Notes: generated from the letters alone by a model not told the origin. Positions 1 through 8,087 are shown, numbered from the stretch's first letter. The stretch is DNA of 64,000 nucleotides from Flavimobilis rhizosphaerae (GCF_014852685.1 NZ_JACZDF010000007.1:124001-188000), one strand, 5' to 3'. Translations and numbers: made by a program.

Positions 1-199
1 CGGTGGGTGCCGGGACGCGCACGACCTCGTCGAGCGCGCCGGAGACGCCGAGGGCCCGGGCGTGGGCGGCGAGGCCGCGCACGGAGTCGGGCACGTCGCC
101 GAGGACGACGACGGCGTCATCGACGACCGCCGTCGCGACGACGAGCGCGTCGGCGGCGAGGGAGAAGGGGTTCTTGCCGGTGAGAGTCAGGTCAGCCAC
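1..199 (-). CDS. pepA: Leucyl aminopeptidase (M17), N-terminal fragment
   Basis: Only the first 66 residues lie in the window; the gene runs off the left edge. The translation begins MADLTLTGKNPFSLAADALV and continues with a hydrophobic Val/Ala-rich strand, as in the N-terminal domain of actinobacterial M17 leucyl aminopeptidases. The metal-binding catalytic domain would lie outside the window. The GTG start at 199-197 has no separate ribosome site, but a TAGCAT box (206-211, minus strand) ends six bases upstream, so the message is probably leaderless. In Mycobacterium the corresponding gene, Rv2213, lies near this conserved cluster. The family call rests on a short N-terminus and is fairly but not fully secure. 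Confidence 0.7.
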   Translation of the reverse strand, partial: MADLTLTGKNPFSLAADALVVATAVVDDAVVVLGDVPDSVRGLAAHARALGVSGALDEVVRVPAPT

Positions 200-205
200 C
201 CCTCG

Positions 206-211
206 ATGCTA
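206..211 (-). promoter_or_regulatory. -10 box of pepA, leaderless start
   Basis: TAGCAT on the minus strand followed by exactly six bases and then the GTG start. No convincing -35 hexamer is seen 16-18 bases upstream. Confidence 0.5.
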
Positions 212-307
212 GCCCGAGTGTCCGACATCCGGACGGGACCCCGGGCACATCCGTGCGTCGGTGCAGGCGGGGACCGGAGGTCCGCCCCCTGCGCACGCCG
301 CGACCGG

Positions 308-313
308 TACTCT
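308..313 (+). promoter_or_regulatory. -10 box of the 321 gene and pyrD operon
   Basis: TACTCT followed by seven bases and the GTG at 321. The spacing places the transcription start on or next to the GTG, which supports that start over the upstream in-frame codon at 261. Confidence 0.5.
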
Positions 314-320
314 CGGAGCC

Positions 321-680
321 GTGCTCCTGCCCCTCATGATCGTCGTGCTCGTGCTGTGCGCGCTTCTCGGCGCGTGGGCCGCATGGTTCGCCGTCCGCGA
401 CCGCGCGGTCATCCTCAAGCAGCTATGGGGAGCGGCCGTCGTCGAGGGCATGCTCGTCGTCCAGCTCGTCGTCGCCGTCGTCCTGCTCGTGCAGGGGTGG
501 CACGGCGACCCCGTGATGATCTGGGGCTACCTCGTCGTCGTGCTCCTCGTTCTGCCGTTCGCCGCGTTCGTCGCGTTCGCGGAGCGGTCGCGGTGGAGCT
601 CGATCGTCCTGCTCGTCGCCACGGTGACGGTCGCGTTCCTCGAGCTCCGGCTCTGGCAGATCTGGCAGCTCGGCGTATGA
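321..680 (+). CDS. Small four-helix membrane protein
   Basis: A 119-residue protein that is almost entirely hydrophobic, with four predicted membrane helices at roughly residues 2-22, 36-58, 67-87 and 95-113 and a conserved-looking WAAWFAVRDR after helix 1. I recognise no named family. The stop overlaps the start of the next gene by four bases (ATGA at 677-680), so the two are translationally coupled. Both precede pyrD, which suggests a three-gene operon. A TANNNT box seven bases before the GTG at 321 decides the start. Function is unknown. Confidence 0.75.
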   Translation: MLLPLMIVVLVLCALLGAWAAWFAVRDRAVILKQLWGAAVVEGMLVVQLVVAVVLLVQGWHGDPVMIWGYLVVVLLVLPFAAFVAFAERSRWSSIVLLVATVTVAFLELRLWQIWQLGV

Positions 681-1138
681 GGGAGCTGCCCGCGGCCCAG
701 CGCGCCGACCGCCCTGCGACGAGGTCCGGCATGGGCATGCTCATGATCACCCTCTACGGGATCTTTGCCGTCGCCTCGACCGCGCGCGCCACCTATCAGG
801 TGGCGACGAAGCTCGACGAGGCGCCCGTCGCCTACCTCCTGTCCGCGCTTGCCGCGGTCCTCTACGTCGTCGCGACCGTCGCCCTGCTGCGCGCCACGCC
901 ACGGGCGCGGGCCGTCGCCTGGACGAGCGTGACGGTCGAGCTCGCCGGCGTCGTCGGCGTCGGGGTGCTCTCGTTCGTGCGACCTGAGCTCTTCCCCGAG
1001 GCGACGGTGTGGTCGCACCTCGGCGAGGGCTACGGGTACGTGCCTCTCGTCCTGCCGCTGCTCGGCCTGTGGTGGCTCGCCCGCACCAGGCCGGGCGCGG
1101 GCGCGCCGGCGCCCGTCACCCCGACACCGACCCCCTGA
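677..1138 (+). CDS. Small membrane protein upstream of pyrD
   Basis: A 153-residue protein starting at the ATG of an ATGA overlap with the preceding gene. The first 15 residues are polar, followed by four hydrophobic segments (about 18-38, 50-70, 78-98 and 118-138) and a Pro/Ala/Thr-rich tail. Together with the preceding protein it looks like a conserved two-protein membrane module; what it does is not visible from sequence. It ends 30 bases before pyrD and is likely on the same message. Confidence 0.75.
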   Translation: MRELPAAQRADRPATRSGMGMLMITLYGIFAVASTARATYQVATKLDEAPVAYLLSALAAVLYVVATVALLRATPRARAVAWTSVTVELAGVVGVGVLSFVRPELFPEATVWSHLGEGYGYVPLVLPLLGLWWLARTRPGAGAPAPVTPTPTP

Positions 1139-1168
1139 GCCGCACGACCCCGACCGAGGAGCCTCCGC

Positions 1169-2185
1169 GTGTACCACCTGCTGTTCGACCACGTCTTCAA
1201 GAAGATGGACCCCGAGCGCATCCACCATCTCGCGCACGGTGCGATCAGGCTCGCCGGACGCACGCCGGGCGTCCGCGACGTTCTCGGGGCACGGTTCCGT
1301 GCACGGCCGGGGGTGCGTGCGTTCGGGCGTACGCTCGCGGGGCCGCTCGGGCTCGCGGGCGGCTTCGACAAGGACGGCACCGCGGTCGAAGGGCTCACCG
1401 CGCTCGGCTTCTCGTTCATCGAGGTCGGCACGATCACGGCGCACGCGCAGCCGGGCAACGAGCAGCCACGGCTGTGGCGGCACACGGACCAGCGCGCGCT
1501 GCGCAACCGGATGGGTTTCAACAACCTCGGCGCCCAGGCTGCCGCCGCCGAGCTCCGCAGGCTGCGGTCGACGGCGAACGGCCGGCGGGCCGTCGTCGGG
1601 GTGAACATCGGCAAGACGAAGGTCACCCCTGCCGAGGAGGCTGCGGGCGACTATGCGACGAGCGCGCGAGCCCTCGCCCCGTATGCGGACTACCTCGTCG
1701 TCAACGTGTCCTCGCCGAACACTCCCGGTCTGCGCGACCTGCAGTCGGTCGACGCGCTGCGCCCGATCCTCGTCGCGGTCCGCGAGGCTGCGGACGTGGC
1801 GGTGCCGACCCGCAGCGTCCCGCTGCTCGTGAAGATCGCGCCGGATCTCGCCGACGAGGACGTCGACGCGGTCGCCGACCTCGTCACGGAGCTCGGTCTC
1901 GATGGCGTTGTCGCGGTCAACACGACGATCGCGCACGACCTCGGTCCGGGTGGGCTCTCCGGCCCGCCCGAGCTCGAACGGGGCGTCGAGGTCGTCGCGC
2001 GCCTGCGCGCCCGGCTCGGCGCGGGGCCGACGATCATCGGGGTCGGTGGGATCTCGAGCCCGCAGGACGCACGTCGGTACCTCGTCGCAGGGGCCGATCT
2101 CGTGCAGGCCTACACGGCGTTCATCTACGAGGGTCCGTTCTGGGCGTCGCGTGTCAACCGCGCTCTCGTGGCGGCGACGGCGTGA
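1169..2185 (+). CDS. pyrD: Dihydroorotate dehydrogenase (quinone), class 2
   Basis: A 338-residue enzyme that oxidises dihydroorotate to orotate with FMN and membrane quinone, the fourth step of pyrimidine synthesis. The N-terminus (MYHLLFDHVFKKMDPERIHH) is the amphipathic membrane and quinone-tunnel extension that marks class 2. The catalytic loop NVSSPNTPGLR carries the class 2 serine, and NRMGFNNLG, VKIAPDL and GVGGISS are FMN and substrate segments. The GTG start at 1169 follows GAGGAG at good spacing. It is downstream of two small membrane proteins and is coupled by a GTGA overlap to the next orphan gene. Confidence 0.95.
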   Translation: MYHLLFDHVFKKMDPERIHHLAHGAIRLAGRTPGVRDVLGARFRARPGVRAFGRTLAGPLGLAGGFDKDGTAVEGLTALGFSFIEVGTITAHAQPGNEQPRLWRHTDQRALRNRMGFNNLGAQAAAAELRRLRSTANGRRAVVGVNIGKTKVTPAEEAAGDYATSARALAPYADYLVVNVSSPNTPGLRDLQSVDALRPILVAVREAADVAVPTRSVPLLVKIAPDLADEDVDAVADLVTELGLDGVVAVNTTIAHDLGPGGLSGPPELERGVEVVARLRARLGAGPTIIGVGGISSPQDARRYLVAGADLVQAYTAFIYEGPFWASRVNRALVAATA

Positions 2186-2469
2186 CGTCGTCAGACGCGG
2201 ACCCGACTCAGGCGCCGGCGGCCGGCGGGGCTCCCGTCGCCGACAGGGCCTCGGCCTGGTCGTGGCGTCTCGGAGGGCGTGAGGGCGTCGACGCCGTCGC
2301 CGCGGGCATGGTCCAGGAGCCTCCGGCCTTCGCCCGTCGGTTCGACGCGGAGGTGTGGCTGGGCGCCCGGTGGCGCTCGCTCGCGACGTCGGGCGTCGAG
2401 CGGTGCGTCCTGCAACGCGGCGGGACCGACGTCGGCGCCCCGCTCCCGCTCCCCGTCGAGCGTGCCTGA
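2182..2469 (+). CDS. 95-residue protein coupled to pyrD, no recognised family
   Basis: Starts at a GTG overlapping the pyrD stop (GTGA at 2182-2185) and encodes a soluble 95-residue protein with a disordered Ala/Pro N-terminus and a compact segment from about residue 27 (SWRLGGREGVDAVAAGM). I recognise no domain. Overlap with pyrD, ordinary high-GC codon use and a strong terminator directly after its stop support it as a real gene. A possible alternative is an unused reading frame, because GC-rich DNA leaves many frames open. Confidence 0.55.
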   Translation: MTSSDADPTQAPAAGGAPVADRASAWSWRLGGREGVDAVAAGMVQEPPAFARRFDAEVWLGARWRSLATSGVERCVLQRGGTDVGAPLPLPVERA

Positions 2470-2518
2470 GCGGCCGTAGCGCCGAGGATCGCCCGCGTGG
2501 CGCGGGCGCGGTGAGACT

Positions 2519-2576
2519 CGCTGCAGACGCGTGGAGCCCCCGACCATGAGGTCGGGGGCTCCACGCGTCTGCAGCG
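2519..2576. terminator. 27-bp perfect hairpin, bidirectional terminator
   Basis: Arms 2519-2545 and 2550-2576 are perfectly complementary around the four-base loop ATGA. It sits between the convergent ends of the 2182 gene and the DUF3043 gene. There is no run of T on either side, so it is a long-stem type of terminator. Confidence 0.85.
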
Positions 2577-2584
2577 GTCTTCCG

Positions 2585-3199
2585 TCAGGACGGGTACTCG
2601 CCGTGCTTGACCTGCGGCTTGGGCAGTCGCGCGCGCCGGATCTGGTAGGCGCGTGTCAGGGCGTACCAGCGCTGGGCCTTGAGGTCGACATCGTCGCCGA
2701 ACTTCGCGACGAGCGCCTTGCGGAGCTTGCGCCACAGGAGGAAGCCGTCGGCGATCGTCACGAGGACGACGCCATAGAGGAAGAGCATGAGGATCACCGT
2801 GATGGCGTCGCTCGCGACGTAGGGGGTGATGAAGAGCACGACCATCATCGCGAGCGCGAAGAAGAGGAAGATCTCCCCGAGGTTCCGGCGGGCATCGACC
2901 CAGTCGCGGACGAAGCGCTTGACGGGTCCCTTGTCGCGGTACGGGAGGTGGCGCTCGTCGCCCGAGAGCATGGCCTGGTACTCGATGTCACGCTGCTTGC
3001 GCATCTCCGCGCGCTGCGCCTTGGCTGCGGCCCGGCGGTCGTTGGCGACGAGCGGGACCTTGTTGCTCGCGACGACCTCGCTGCGGCGCGGAGTGGGGCC
3101 GGACTTGCGGCGCGGGTCGGCAGTGTGGTCGAGCTCGGGCGCGACCTCGGGGACGGGCTGGGGCGTCACGTCCTCGGTGGGACGGTTCTTCTTGAACAC
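2585..3199 (-). CDS. DUF3043 family membrane protein
   Basis: A 204-residue protein with the layout of the actinobacterial DUF3043 family. It has a charged N-terminal half containing RRAAAKAQRAEMRKQRDIEY, the conserved HLPYRDKGPVKRFVRDWVD patch, two membrane helices (about residues 110-130 and 136-156) and a basic C-terminal tail. The function of the family is unknown to me. The GTG start is chosen because a TAGGCT box (3206-3211) ends six bases upstream, the leaderless arrangement seen elsewhere in this window. Confidence 0.85.
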   Translation of the reverse strand: MFKKNRPTEDVTPQPVPEVAPELDHTADPRRKSGPTPRRSEVVASNKVPLVANDRRAAAKAQRAEMRKQRDIEYQAMLSGDERHLPYRDKGPVKRFVRDWVDARRNLGEIFLFFALAMMVVLFITPYVASDAITVILMLFLYGVVLVTIADGFLLWRKLRKALVAKFGDDVDLKAQRWYALTRAYQIRRARLPKPQVKHGEYPS

Positions 3200-3205
3200 C
3201 GTGCC

Positions 3206-3211
3206 AGCCTA
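3206..3211 (-). promoter_or_regulatory. -10 box of the DUF3043 gene, leaderless start
   Basis: TAGGCT on the minus strand with six bases between it and the GTG at 3199. Confidence 0.5.
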
Positions 3212-3249
3212 GTCGACCGGGCGGGGTGCCCCTACCCGGGCGCGGGGCG

Positions 3250-3780
3250 TCAGCGCGGGCGGTGTCGGATGTCGAAGGCGTCGGCCCACGCGGCGATGTC
3301 GGCCGGGAGCGCGGGCGACGCCTCGGTGTGGCCCGCGGCAGCGGCGACGTCGGACCCGGCGACGCGGGTGTGGTCGCGCGAGAGGAAACGACCTGCGACG
3401 ACGCCGCGGACGATCTGCTCGCCGCCGCGGTGGAACGTCTGCTCGAGAAAGACGCAGCGGTCGTCCCAGCCGAGGGTGCGCGTGTGGATCTCGAAGCGTT
3501 GTCCGAGCGTGAGCGAGCGCCGGTAGTGCATCGTCGAGTTGGCGACGACGGGGTACCAGCCGCGGCGGTCGAGCTCGGGCATGAGTCCGAGGTCGGCGAT
3601 GTAGTTGATGCGCGCGACGTCCATCATCTGCAGGTACACGCCGTTGTTGACGTGCCGATAGAGGTCGAGGTCGCCGAGGTTGACGCGCATCCGGGTGACG
3701 GAGGAGTCGAGGAGGTCGAGCCCCGGGACGGGGCGACGTGGGCGCGAGGTGGCGAGCGCGAGCTGGATCGTCCGGAACAC
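3250..3780 (-). CDS. Acyl-CoA thioesterase, hot-dog fold (4HBT type)
   Basis: A 176-residue single hot-dog protein. The segment DLDLYRHVNNGVYL matches the conserved D-x-D-x-x-x-H-V-N-N pattern of the 4-hydroxybenzoyl-CoA thioesterase-like family, in which the Asp and Asn act in thioester hydrolysis. A later beta-strand region (MHYRRSLTLGQRFEIHTRTL) is also typical. The acyl substrate cannot be read from sequence. The GTG start follows a TACCCT box six bases upstream, so it is probably a leaderless, single-gene transcript, although the DUF3043 gene lies 50 bases downstream. Confidence 0.85.
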   Translation of the reverse strand: MFRTIQLALATSRPRRPVPGLDLLDSSVTRMRVNLGDLDLYRHVNNGVYLQMMDVARINYIADLGLMPELDRRGWYPVVANSTMHYRRSLTLGQRFEIHTRTLGWDDRCVFLEQTFHRGGEQIVRGVVAGRFLSRDHTRVAGSDVAAAAGHTEASPALPADIAAWADAFDIRHRPR

Positions 3781-3786
3781 CTCAGC

Positions 3787-3792
3787 AGGGTA
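3787..3792 (-). promoter_or_regulatory. -10 box of the thioesterase gene, leaderless start
   Basis: TACCCT on the minus strand with six bases to the GTG at 3780. Confidence 0.45.
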
Positions 3793-3803
3793 ACCCTCGA
3801 CCT

Positions 3804-3829
3804 CCGATACCCGCTACCGCCGGTATCGG
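3804..3829 (-). terminator. Possible nadA terminator, 8-bp hairpin
   Basis: Arms 3804-3811 and 3822-3829 (CCGATACC and GGTATCGG) flank a ten-base loop in the 70-bp gap after nadA. The stem is short and has no T run, so this is weak. Confidence 0.35.
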
Positions 3830-3850
3830 GTTCTCGACGCTCGTGGCGGC

Positions 3851-5044
3851 TCAGACCCCGGGCAGCGCGAGCATCTGGTCGAGCGCGACGCGCGCCCAGT
3901 GCGCGTCGTCCGCGTCGACGACGATGCGGTTCGGCACAGTGCCCGCGACGAGCTGCTCGAGCGACCACACGAGGTGCGGCAGGTCGATCCGGTTCATCGT
4001 CGAGCAGAAGCACACGGTCGAGTCGAGGTAGTGCACCTGCTTGTCCGGGTGCGCCTTCGCGAGGCGACGGACGAGGTTGAGCTCCGTGCCGATCGCCCAC
4101 GAGGACCCCGGCTCCGCTGCGTCGAGCGCCCTGATGATGAACTCCGTCGAGCCGACCTTGTCCGCGAGGGCGACGACCTCGTTGCGGCACTCAGGGTGAA
4201 CCATGACGGTGACGCCAGGCACGTTCGCGCGCATCTGCGCGACGTTCTCGGGGGAGAAGCGTCCGTGGACGGAGCAGTGCCCGCGCCACAGGATCATCCG
4301 CGCGTCACGCAGCTCCTGCGTCGTGAGGCCGCCGTCCGGCTTGCGCGGGTCGAAGACGACGCAGTCCTCCGCGCGCATCCCGAGGTCGCGCAGCGCCGTG
4401 TTCCGACCGAGGTGCTGGTCCGGCATGAAGAGAATCTTGCCGGTCCCGTCGACCCCGCCGACCTTGTCGAACGCCCAGCGGAGCGCGACGTGCGCGTTCG
4501 ACGACGTGCAGACGGTGCCGCCGTGTCGACCCGTGAACGCCTTGATGGCCGCGGTCGAGTTCATGTATGTGACGGGGACCGTGCTCTCGGCGATCCCCGC
4601 CTCGACGAGGACGTCCCACGCGTCCTCGACCTGATCGATCGTCGCCATGTCCGCCATCGAGCACCCTGCGGCGAGATCGGGGAGCACGACCTGCTGATCG
4701 GCCGTCGTGAGGATGTCCGCGGACTCTGCCATGAAGTGAACGCCGCAGAAGACGATGAACTCCGCCTCGGGCCGCGCCGCGGCCTCGCGCGCCAGCTTGA
4801 ACGAGTCTCCGGTGACGTCCGCGAACTCGATGACCTCGTCGCGCTGGTAGTGGTGACCGAGGACGAAGACGCGGTCCCCGAGCGCGGCCTTCGCCGCGCG
4901 GGCGCGCTCGACGAGGTCCGGGCTGCTCGCAGGCGGCAGCGCACCGGCGCACTCGACACCGCGCTCGGAGGCGAGGTCGGATCCCTGGCCGAGGAGCAGC
5001 AGCGCGGAGGGGGCGGGCTCGGAGAAGGTCGCGTTCGTCGTCAC
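3851..5044 (-). CDS. nadA: Quinolinate synthase A
   Basis: A 397-residue enzyme that condenses iminoaspartate with dihydroxyacetone phosphate to quinolinate in de novo NAD synthesis. VLGHHYQRDEVIEFAD is the substrate signature. The three [4Fe-4S] ligands are visible in FCGVHFMAES, HPECRNEV and VCFCSTMN. The GTG at 5044 gives an N-terminus (MTTNATFSEP) of family length; upstream in-frame codons would extend it into low-complexity Arg-rich sequence. nadB and nadC are not adjacent, which is unusual because the three often form an operon. It diverges from the glycerate-kinase-like gene across 86 bases. Confidence 0.93.
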   Translation of the reverse strand: MTTNATFSEPAPSALLLLGQGSDLASERGVECAGALPPASSPDLVERARAAKAALGDRVFVLGHHYQRDEVIEFADVTGDSFKLAREAAARPEAEFIVFCGVHFMAESADILTTADQQVVLPDLAAGCSMADMATIDQVEDAWDVLVEAGIAESTVPVTYMNSTAAIKAFTGRHGGTVCTSSNAHVALRWAFDKVGGVDGTGKILFMPDQHLGRNTALRDLGMRAEDCVVFDPRKPDGGLTTQELRDARMILWRGHCSVHGRFSPENVAQMRANVPGVTVMVHPECRNEVVALADKVGSTEFIIRALDAAEPGSSWAIGTELNLVRRLAKAHPDKQVHYLDSTVCFCSTMNRIDLPHLVWSLEQLVAGTVPNRIVVDADDAHWARVALDQMLALPGV

Positions 5045-5130
5045 GCCCGGTATCGTCCCACATCTGCGCGGGCTTCCCCAGGGCGTTCCCGGGGTGCGGA
5101 CGGCCCTCGCCGGGGTGCGACGATGAACCG

Positions 5131-6270
5131 GTGCGTGTCGTCGTCGTGAGCTCAGGTGGATGGGGCCCCCGTGGCCCCCAGGTGGCTGCTGGCGTGGCCG
5201 AGGCGTGGTGCAGGGCTGCCGGGGTGAGCGTCGACGTCCTGCCGCTCGCCGACGGGCGGTCCGGTACCGCCGAGGCGCTCGCCGGCGTGCGCGACGTCGT
5301 CGTCCTCTCGGACGCGACGCTCGTGGCACCCGGGACCGACCGCGCCGATGCCGTGAGGAACGGGTCGTCCCGGCCTCTCGGGACGCTGCTCGCGTCGGCG
5401 CTCACAACCGATGCCCGGACGGTGCTCGTCGCGCTCGGCGCGGACGCAGGAACGGGCACGGCGTGGGCCGACGGCGGCGCTGGGATGCTCGTCGGGCTCG
5501 CCGACGGCCTCGGCGTTCCCGTGCCTGACTCGTCACGGCTCGTCGCGGGCGGGGCCGCTCTGCGCGGTGTGACGGCCGACGACCTCCCGGACCTCGGCGC
5601 GCTGCGGCGTGCTCTCGCCGGCCGTGACGTCCGGGTCGCGCACCGTGCGCCCGACGCGCTCCTCGGGCTCGGCGGGCTCGCGGGAGGGCTCGTGCCCGAC
5701 GTTCTCGACGCAGTCGCCGCGCAGGACCTCGAGCGCGCGCTCGGCGATCTCGTCCACGCGATCGCCGGCGCGCGTGCGGGCACACTCGTCGGACGCGACC
5801 TCCTCGGTGCCGCGACGACGTCGACGACGAGCGCGCGCGCCATCTCCGACCACGCGCGCGAGCTCGGTGCGCTGCGCGGCGGCGCCGCCGGGGGAGGCGC
5901 GGCGCTCGCGCTCGCCGCGCTCGGCGTCCCGCTGGCCCCGGCCGCGCCCCTCGTCGCTGACCTCGTCGGTGTCACATCGGCCGTCGCGCAGGCGGATCTC
6001 GTCGTCGTCGTGGTGCCCGTGCTCGATGGCGACGAGTCGCACGACGGGGTGCTGCCCGCGGTCGCCGACGCTGCTCTCGACGCCGCGGTACCCGTCGTCG
6101 TTCTCGCGGGGACGTCGCTCTCGGGGCGTCGGGAGTGGTCAGCGCTCGGGGTCGCAGCTGTCCACGAGACGGGTTGGGCCGTCCCTGACGACGTGCTCGA
6201 CGCGGACGGAGCGGTGGCGGACGAAGCCGCGGAGCGGGTGGCCCGCATCGCCCGGACCTGGCGGCTCTGA
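5131..6270 (+). CDS. Glycerate-kinase-family protein
   Basis: A 379-residue protein with a Gly/Ala-rich glycerate kinase (PF02595-like) layout: an N-terminal Rossmann-like half beginning VVVVSSGGWGPRGPQVAAGV, a GLGGLAGGLVPDVLDAV core, and an ELGALRGGAAGGGAALALAALG loop matching the family's GAAGGLG-type phosphate-binding region. Mycobacterium has a homologous gene (Rv2205c) next to the HesB-type gene Rv2204c, the same order as here. Whether it phosphorylates glycerate is not certain, since the actinobacterial branch is divergent. The GTG start at 5131 is preceded six bases earlier by a weak GACGAT -10-like box. Confidence 0.75.
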   Translation: MRVVVVSSGGWGPRGPQVAAGVAEAWCRAAGVSVDVLPLADGRSGTAEALAGVRDVVVLSDATLVAPGTDRADAVRNGSSRPLGTLLASALTTDARTVLVALGADAGTGTAWADGGAGMLVGLADGLGVPVPDSSRLVAGGAALRGVTADDLPDLGALRRALAGRDVRVAHRAPDALLGLGGLAGGLVPDVLDAVAAQDLERALGDLVHAIAGARAGTLVGRDLLGAATTSTTSARAISDHARELGALRGGAAGGGAALALAALGVPLAPAAPLVADLVGVTSAVAQADLVVVVVPVLDGDESHDGVLPAVADAALDAAVPVVVLAGTSLSGRREWSALGVAAVHETGWAVPDDVLDADGAVADEAAERVARIARTWRL

Positions 6271-6409
6271 GCGGCCCACGGCGACCGTGTGGCGAACGTC
6301 TCCGTGCACCGTGCGTGACGCGGCGTACGCTGGCCGGGAACATCGCCGGGGTCGCGGGTGTTGCACCCGACGGACACCCGTCCCCACTGCCGAACGTCCG
6401 GAGATCCAC

Positions 6410-6757
6410 ATGAGCGAGACCACGGAGACCACGCACGGCGTGCTCCTCACCGACGTCGCCGCGGACAAGGTCCGCAGCCTTCTCGAGCAGGAGGGTCGTG
6501 ACGACCTCCGGCTCCGAGTCGCGGTGCAGCCCGGCGGCTGCTCCGGACTCATCTACCAGCTGTACTTCGACGAGCGCCTGCTCGACGGCGACGCGACGCG
6601 CGACTTCGGCGGCGTCGAGGTCGTCGTCGACAAGATGTCGGTCCCGTACCTCGAGGGCGCGTCGATCGACTTCGCCGACACGATCGAGAAGCAGGGCTTC
6701 ACGATCGACAACCCCAACGCGGGTGGGTCGTGCGCGTGCGGCGACTCCTTCAGCTGA
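6410..6757 (+). CDS. erpA: A-type iron-sulfur carrier (HesB/IscA family)
   Basis: A 115-residue A-type Fe-S carrier. The three cluster ligands are in VQPGGCSG and near the C-terminus in AGGSCACGDSF, and the NPNAGGSCACG ending is the usual actinobacterial form (CxC rather than the proteobacterial CGC). It supplies [4Fe-4S] or [2Fe-2S] clusters to client enzymes; NadA and the Rieske protein nearby are plausible clients by context only. GGAG six bases before the ATG sets the start. A TACGCT box near 6325 may be its promoter, giving a leader of about 75 bases. Confidence 0.92.
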   Translation: MSETTETTHGVLLTDVAADKVRSLLEQEGRDDLRLRVAVQPGGCSGLIYQLYFDERLLDGDATRDFGGVEVVVDKMSVPYLEGASIDFADTIEKQGFTIDNPNAGGSCACGDSFS

Positions 6758-6771
6758 GCGGCTGACGCTTC

Positions 6772-6811
6772 CGACGAGGCCCGGGTCCCCGCAGGGACCC
6801 GGGCCTCGTCG
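6772..6811. terminator. 18-bp perfect hairpin between erpA and the desulfurase-like gene
   Basis: Arms 6772-6789 and 6794-6811 with loop CGCA, between convergent genes, so it probably acts on both strands. Confidence 0.85.
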
Positions 6812-6823
6812 TGTGCGGGGCTC

Positions 6824-7984
6824 TCAGAGATCGGCGCCGAGCCGCGCGCGGACCCGGGCGACGGCGCCAGGCAGGACCACGCAGAACCGGTCGATGTCGT
6901 CCTCGGTGACGCCCGGGTGGAGCGTGAGCCGGACGTTGCCCTGCGTGAGGGCGCCCATCGCGGCAAGAACATGGCTGGGCTGGAGGGTGAGCGACGTGCA
7001 CGCGGAGCCCGAGCCAACCGCGAAGCCCGCCGCGTCGAGCTCGCCGAGGATCGCCTCGCCGTCGACGTAGAGGCACGAGAACGTGAGGACGTGGGGAAGC
7101 CGGTCCGTCGGGTCCCCGACGACGTCGACGTCCGGGACGAGCGCGGAGACACGGTCCCGGAGCCGCGCGACGTAGGCGCGCAGCCGGACGTCCTCGGCTT
7201 CCTGGCGCGACCGCGCCGCGGTGAGCGACACCGCAGCGGCAAACGCGACCGCGGTGCTCACCCCGCCGGGGAACCATGGGTCGGGGTCCTCGGGGCCCAC
7301 GGGGCGTGCGCGCACGCCCGCCCGCACGACGAGGATCCCGATGCCGTCCGGCCCGCCCCAGTCCGCCGGGTCGGCGGTCAGGACGTCCCAGGACGAACCG
7401 ACGTCGACGTGCCCGAGCGACGATCCCGCGTCGACGAGCAGCGGGACCCGGGCCGCACGCGCCGACGTGTGCACCTGGTCAAGAGGCTGAAGCGTGCCGA
7501 CCTCGCCGTTCGCGTGCTGGAGGCACGCGAGGCCGACGCCATCAGCCGAGACGGCCGTCTCGAAGGCGTCGCGCTCGACGCGCCCGCGGGCGTCCACCGG
7601 GACCAAGGTCACCTCTCCGGGCGCGGTGTGCTCGGCCGCCGCGAGGAGCGCCGAGCGCTCGACCGCGCTCGCGACGATGCGACGCCCGACGCGCCGACGG
7701 GCGGGCGCGACGCCGCCCACGGCGGCGTGGATCGCTGCCGTGTGGGACGGTGCGAAGCGGACCTCTTCGGTCCGTGCACCGACGGCGGCAGCCACAGTCT
7801 CGCGGGCTGCACCTAGAAGCAGCCCCGCGCGTCGACCCTCGGAATGGAGCCTTCGCGGGCCTGACCAGGCCTCGAGGCGTGCCGCTCGAAGTGCCTCGAG
7901 GGTCTCGGGCAGGAGCGGCGCGGCACTGCCCGCGTCGAAGAATGTGCGCGCCGAGGCTCGGGGAGAGGGGGTGGTCGGGGTCAC
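6824..7984 (-). CDS. Cysteine-desulfurase-like class V aminotransferase lacking the PLP lysine
   Basis: A 386-residue fold-type I protein aligned by eye with NifS/IscS. HANGEVGTLQPL matches the HANNEIGTIQPI segment, VDAGSSLGHVDV holds the cofactor aspartate, and GSGSACTSLTLQPSHVL contains the persulfide cysteine. The expected S-x-H-K-x-x-G-P-x-G-x-G cofactor loop reads ADPADWGGPDGIGIL here, with Asp at the Schiff-base lysine position. The first glycine-rich PLP site, usually TSGGTEADN, is APSHTAAIHAA. It may therefore be a catalytically dead or altered relative. It converges on erpA, another Fe-S assembly gene. A true desulfurase function should not be assumed. Confidence 0.75.
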   Translation of the reverse strand: MTPTTPSPRASARTFFDAGSAAPLLPETLEALRAARLEAWSGPRRLHSEGRRAGLLLGAARETVAAAVGARTEEVRFAPSHTAAIHAAVGGVAPARRRVGRRIVASAVERSALLAAAEHTAPGEVTLVPVDARGRVERDAFETAVSADGVGLACLQHANGEVGTLQPLDQVHTSARAARVPLLVDAGSSLGHVDVGSSWDVLTADPADWGGPDGIGILVVRAGVRARPVGPEDPDPWFPGGVSTAVAFAAAVSLTAARSRQEAEDVRLRAYVARLRDRVSALVPDVDVVGDPTDRLPHVLTFSCLYVDGEAILGELDAAGFAVGSGSACTSLTLQPSHVLAAMGALTQGNVRLTLHPGVTEDDIDRFCVVLPGAVARVRARLGADL

Positions 7985-8087
7985 AACCCCACGCTATCCG
8001 AGCCCTACCGAGGGTCTTGGTGACACAACCTTGGCAAGTGACGTGACCCGCGTGCGCAACCTGGGGAGAACAGGTGGTGGGAAGAGA

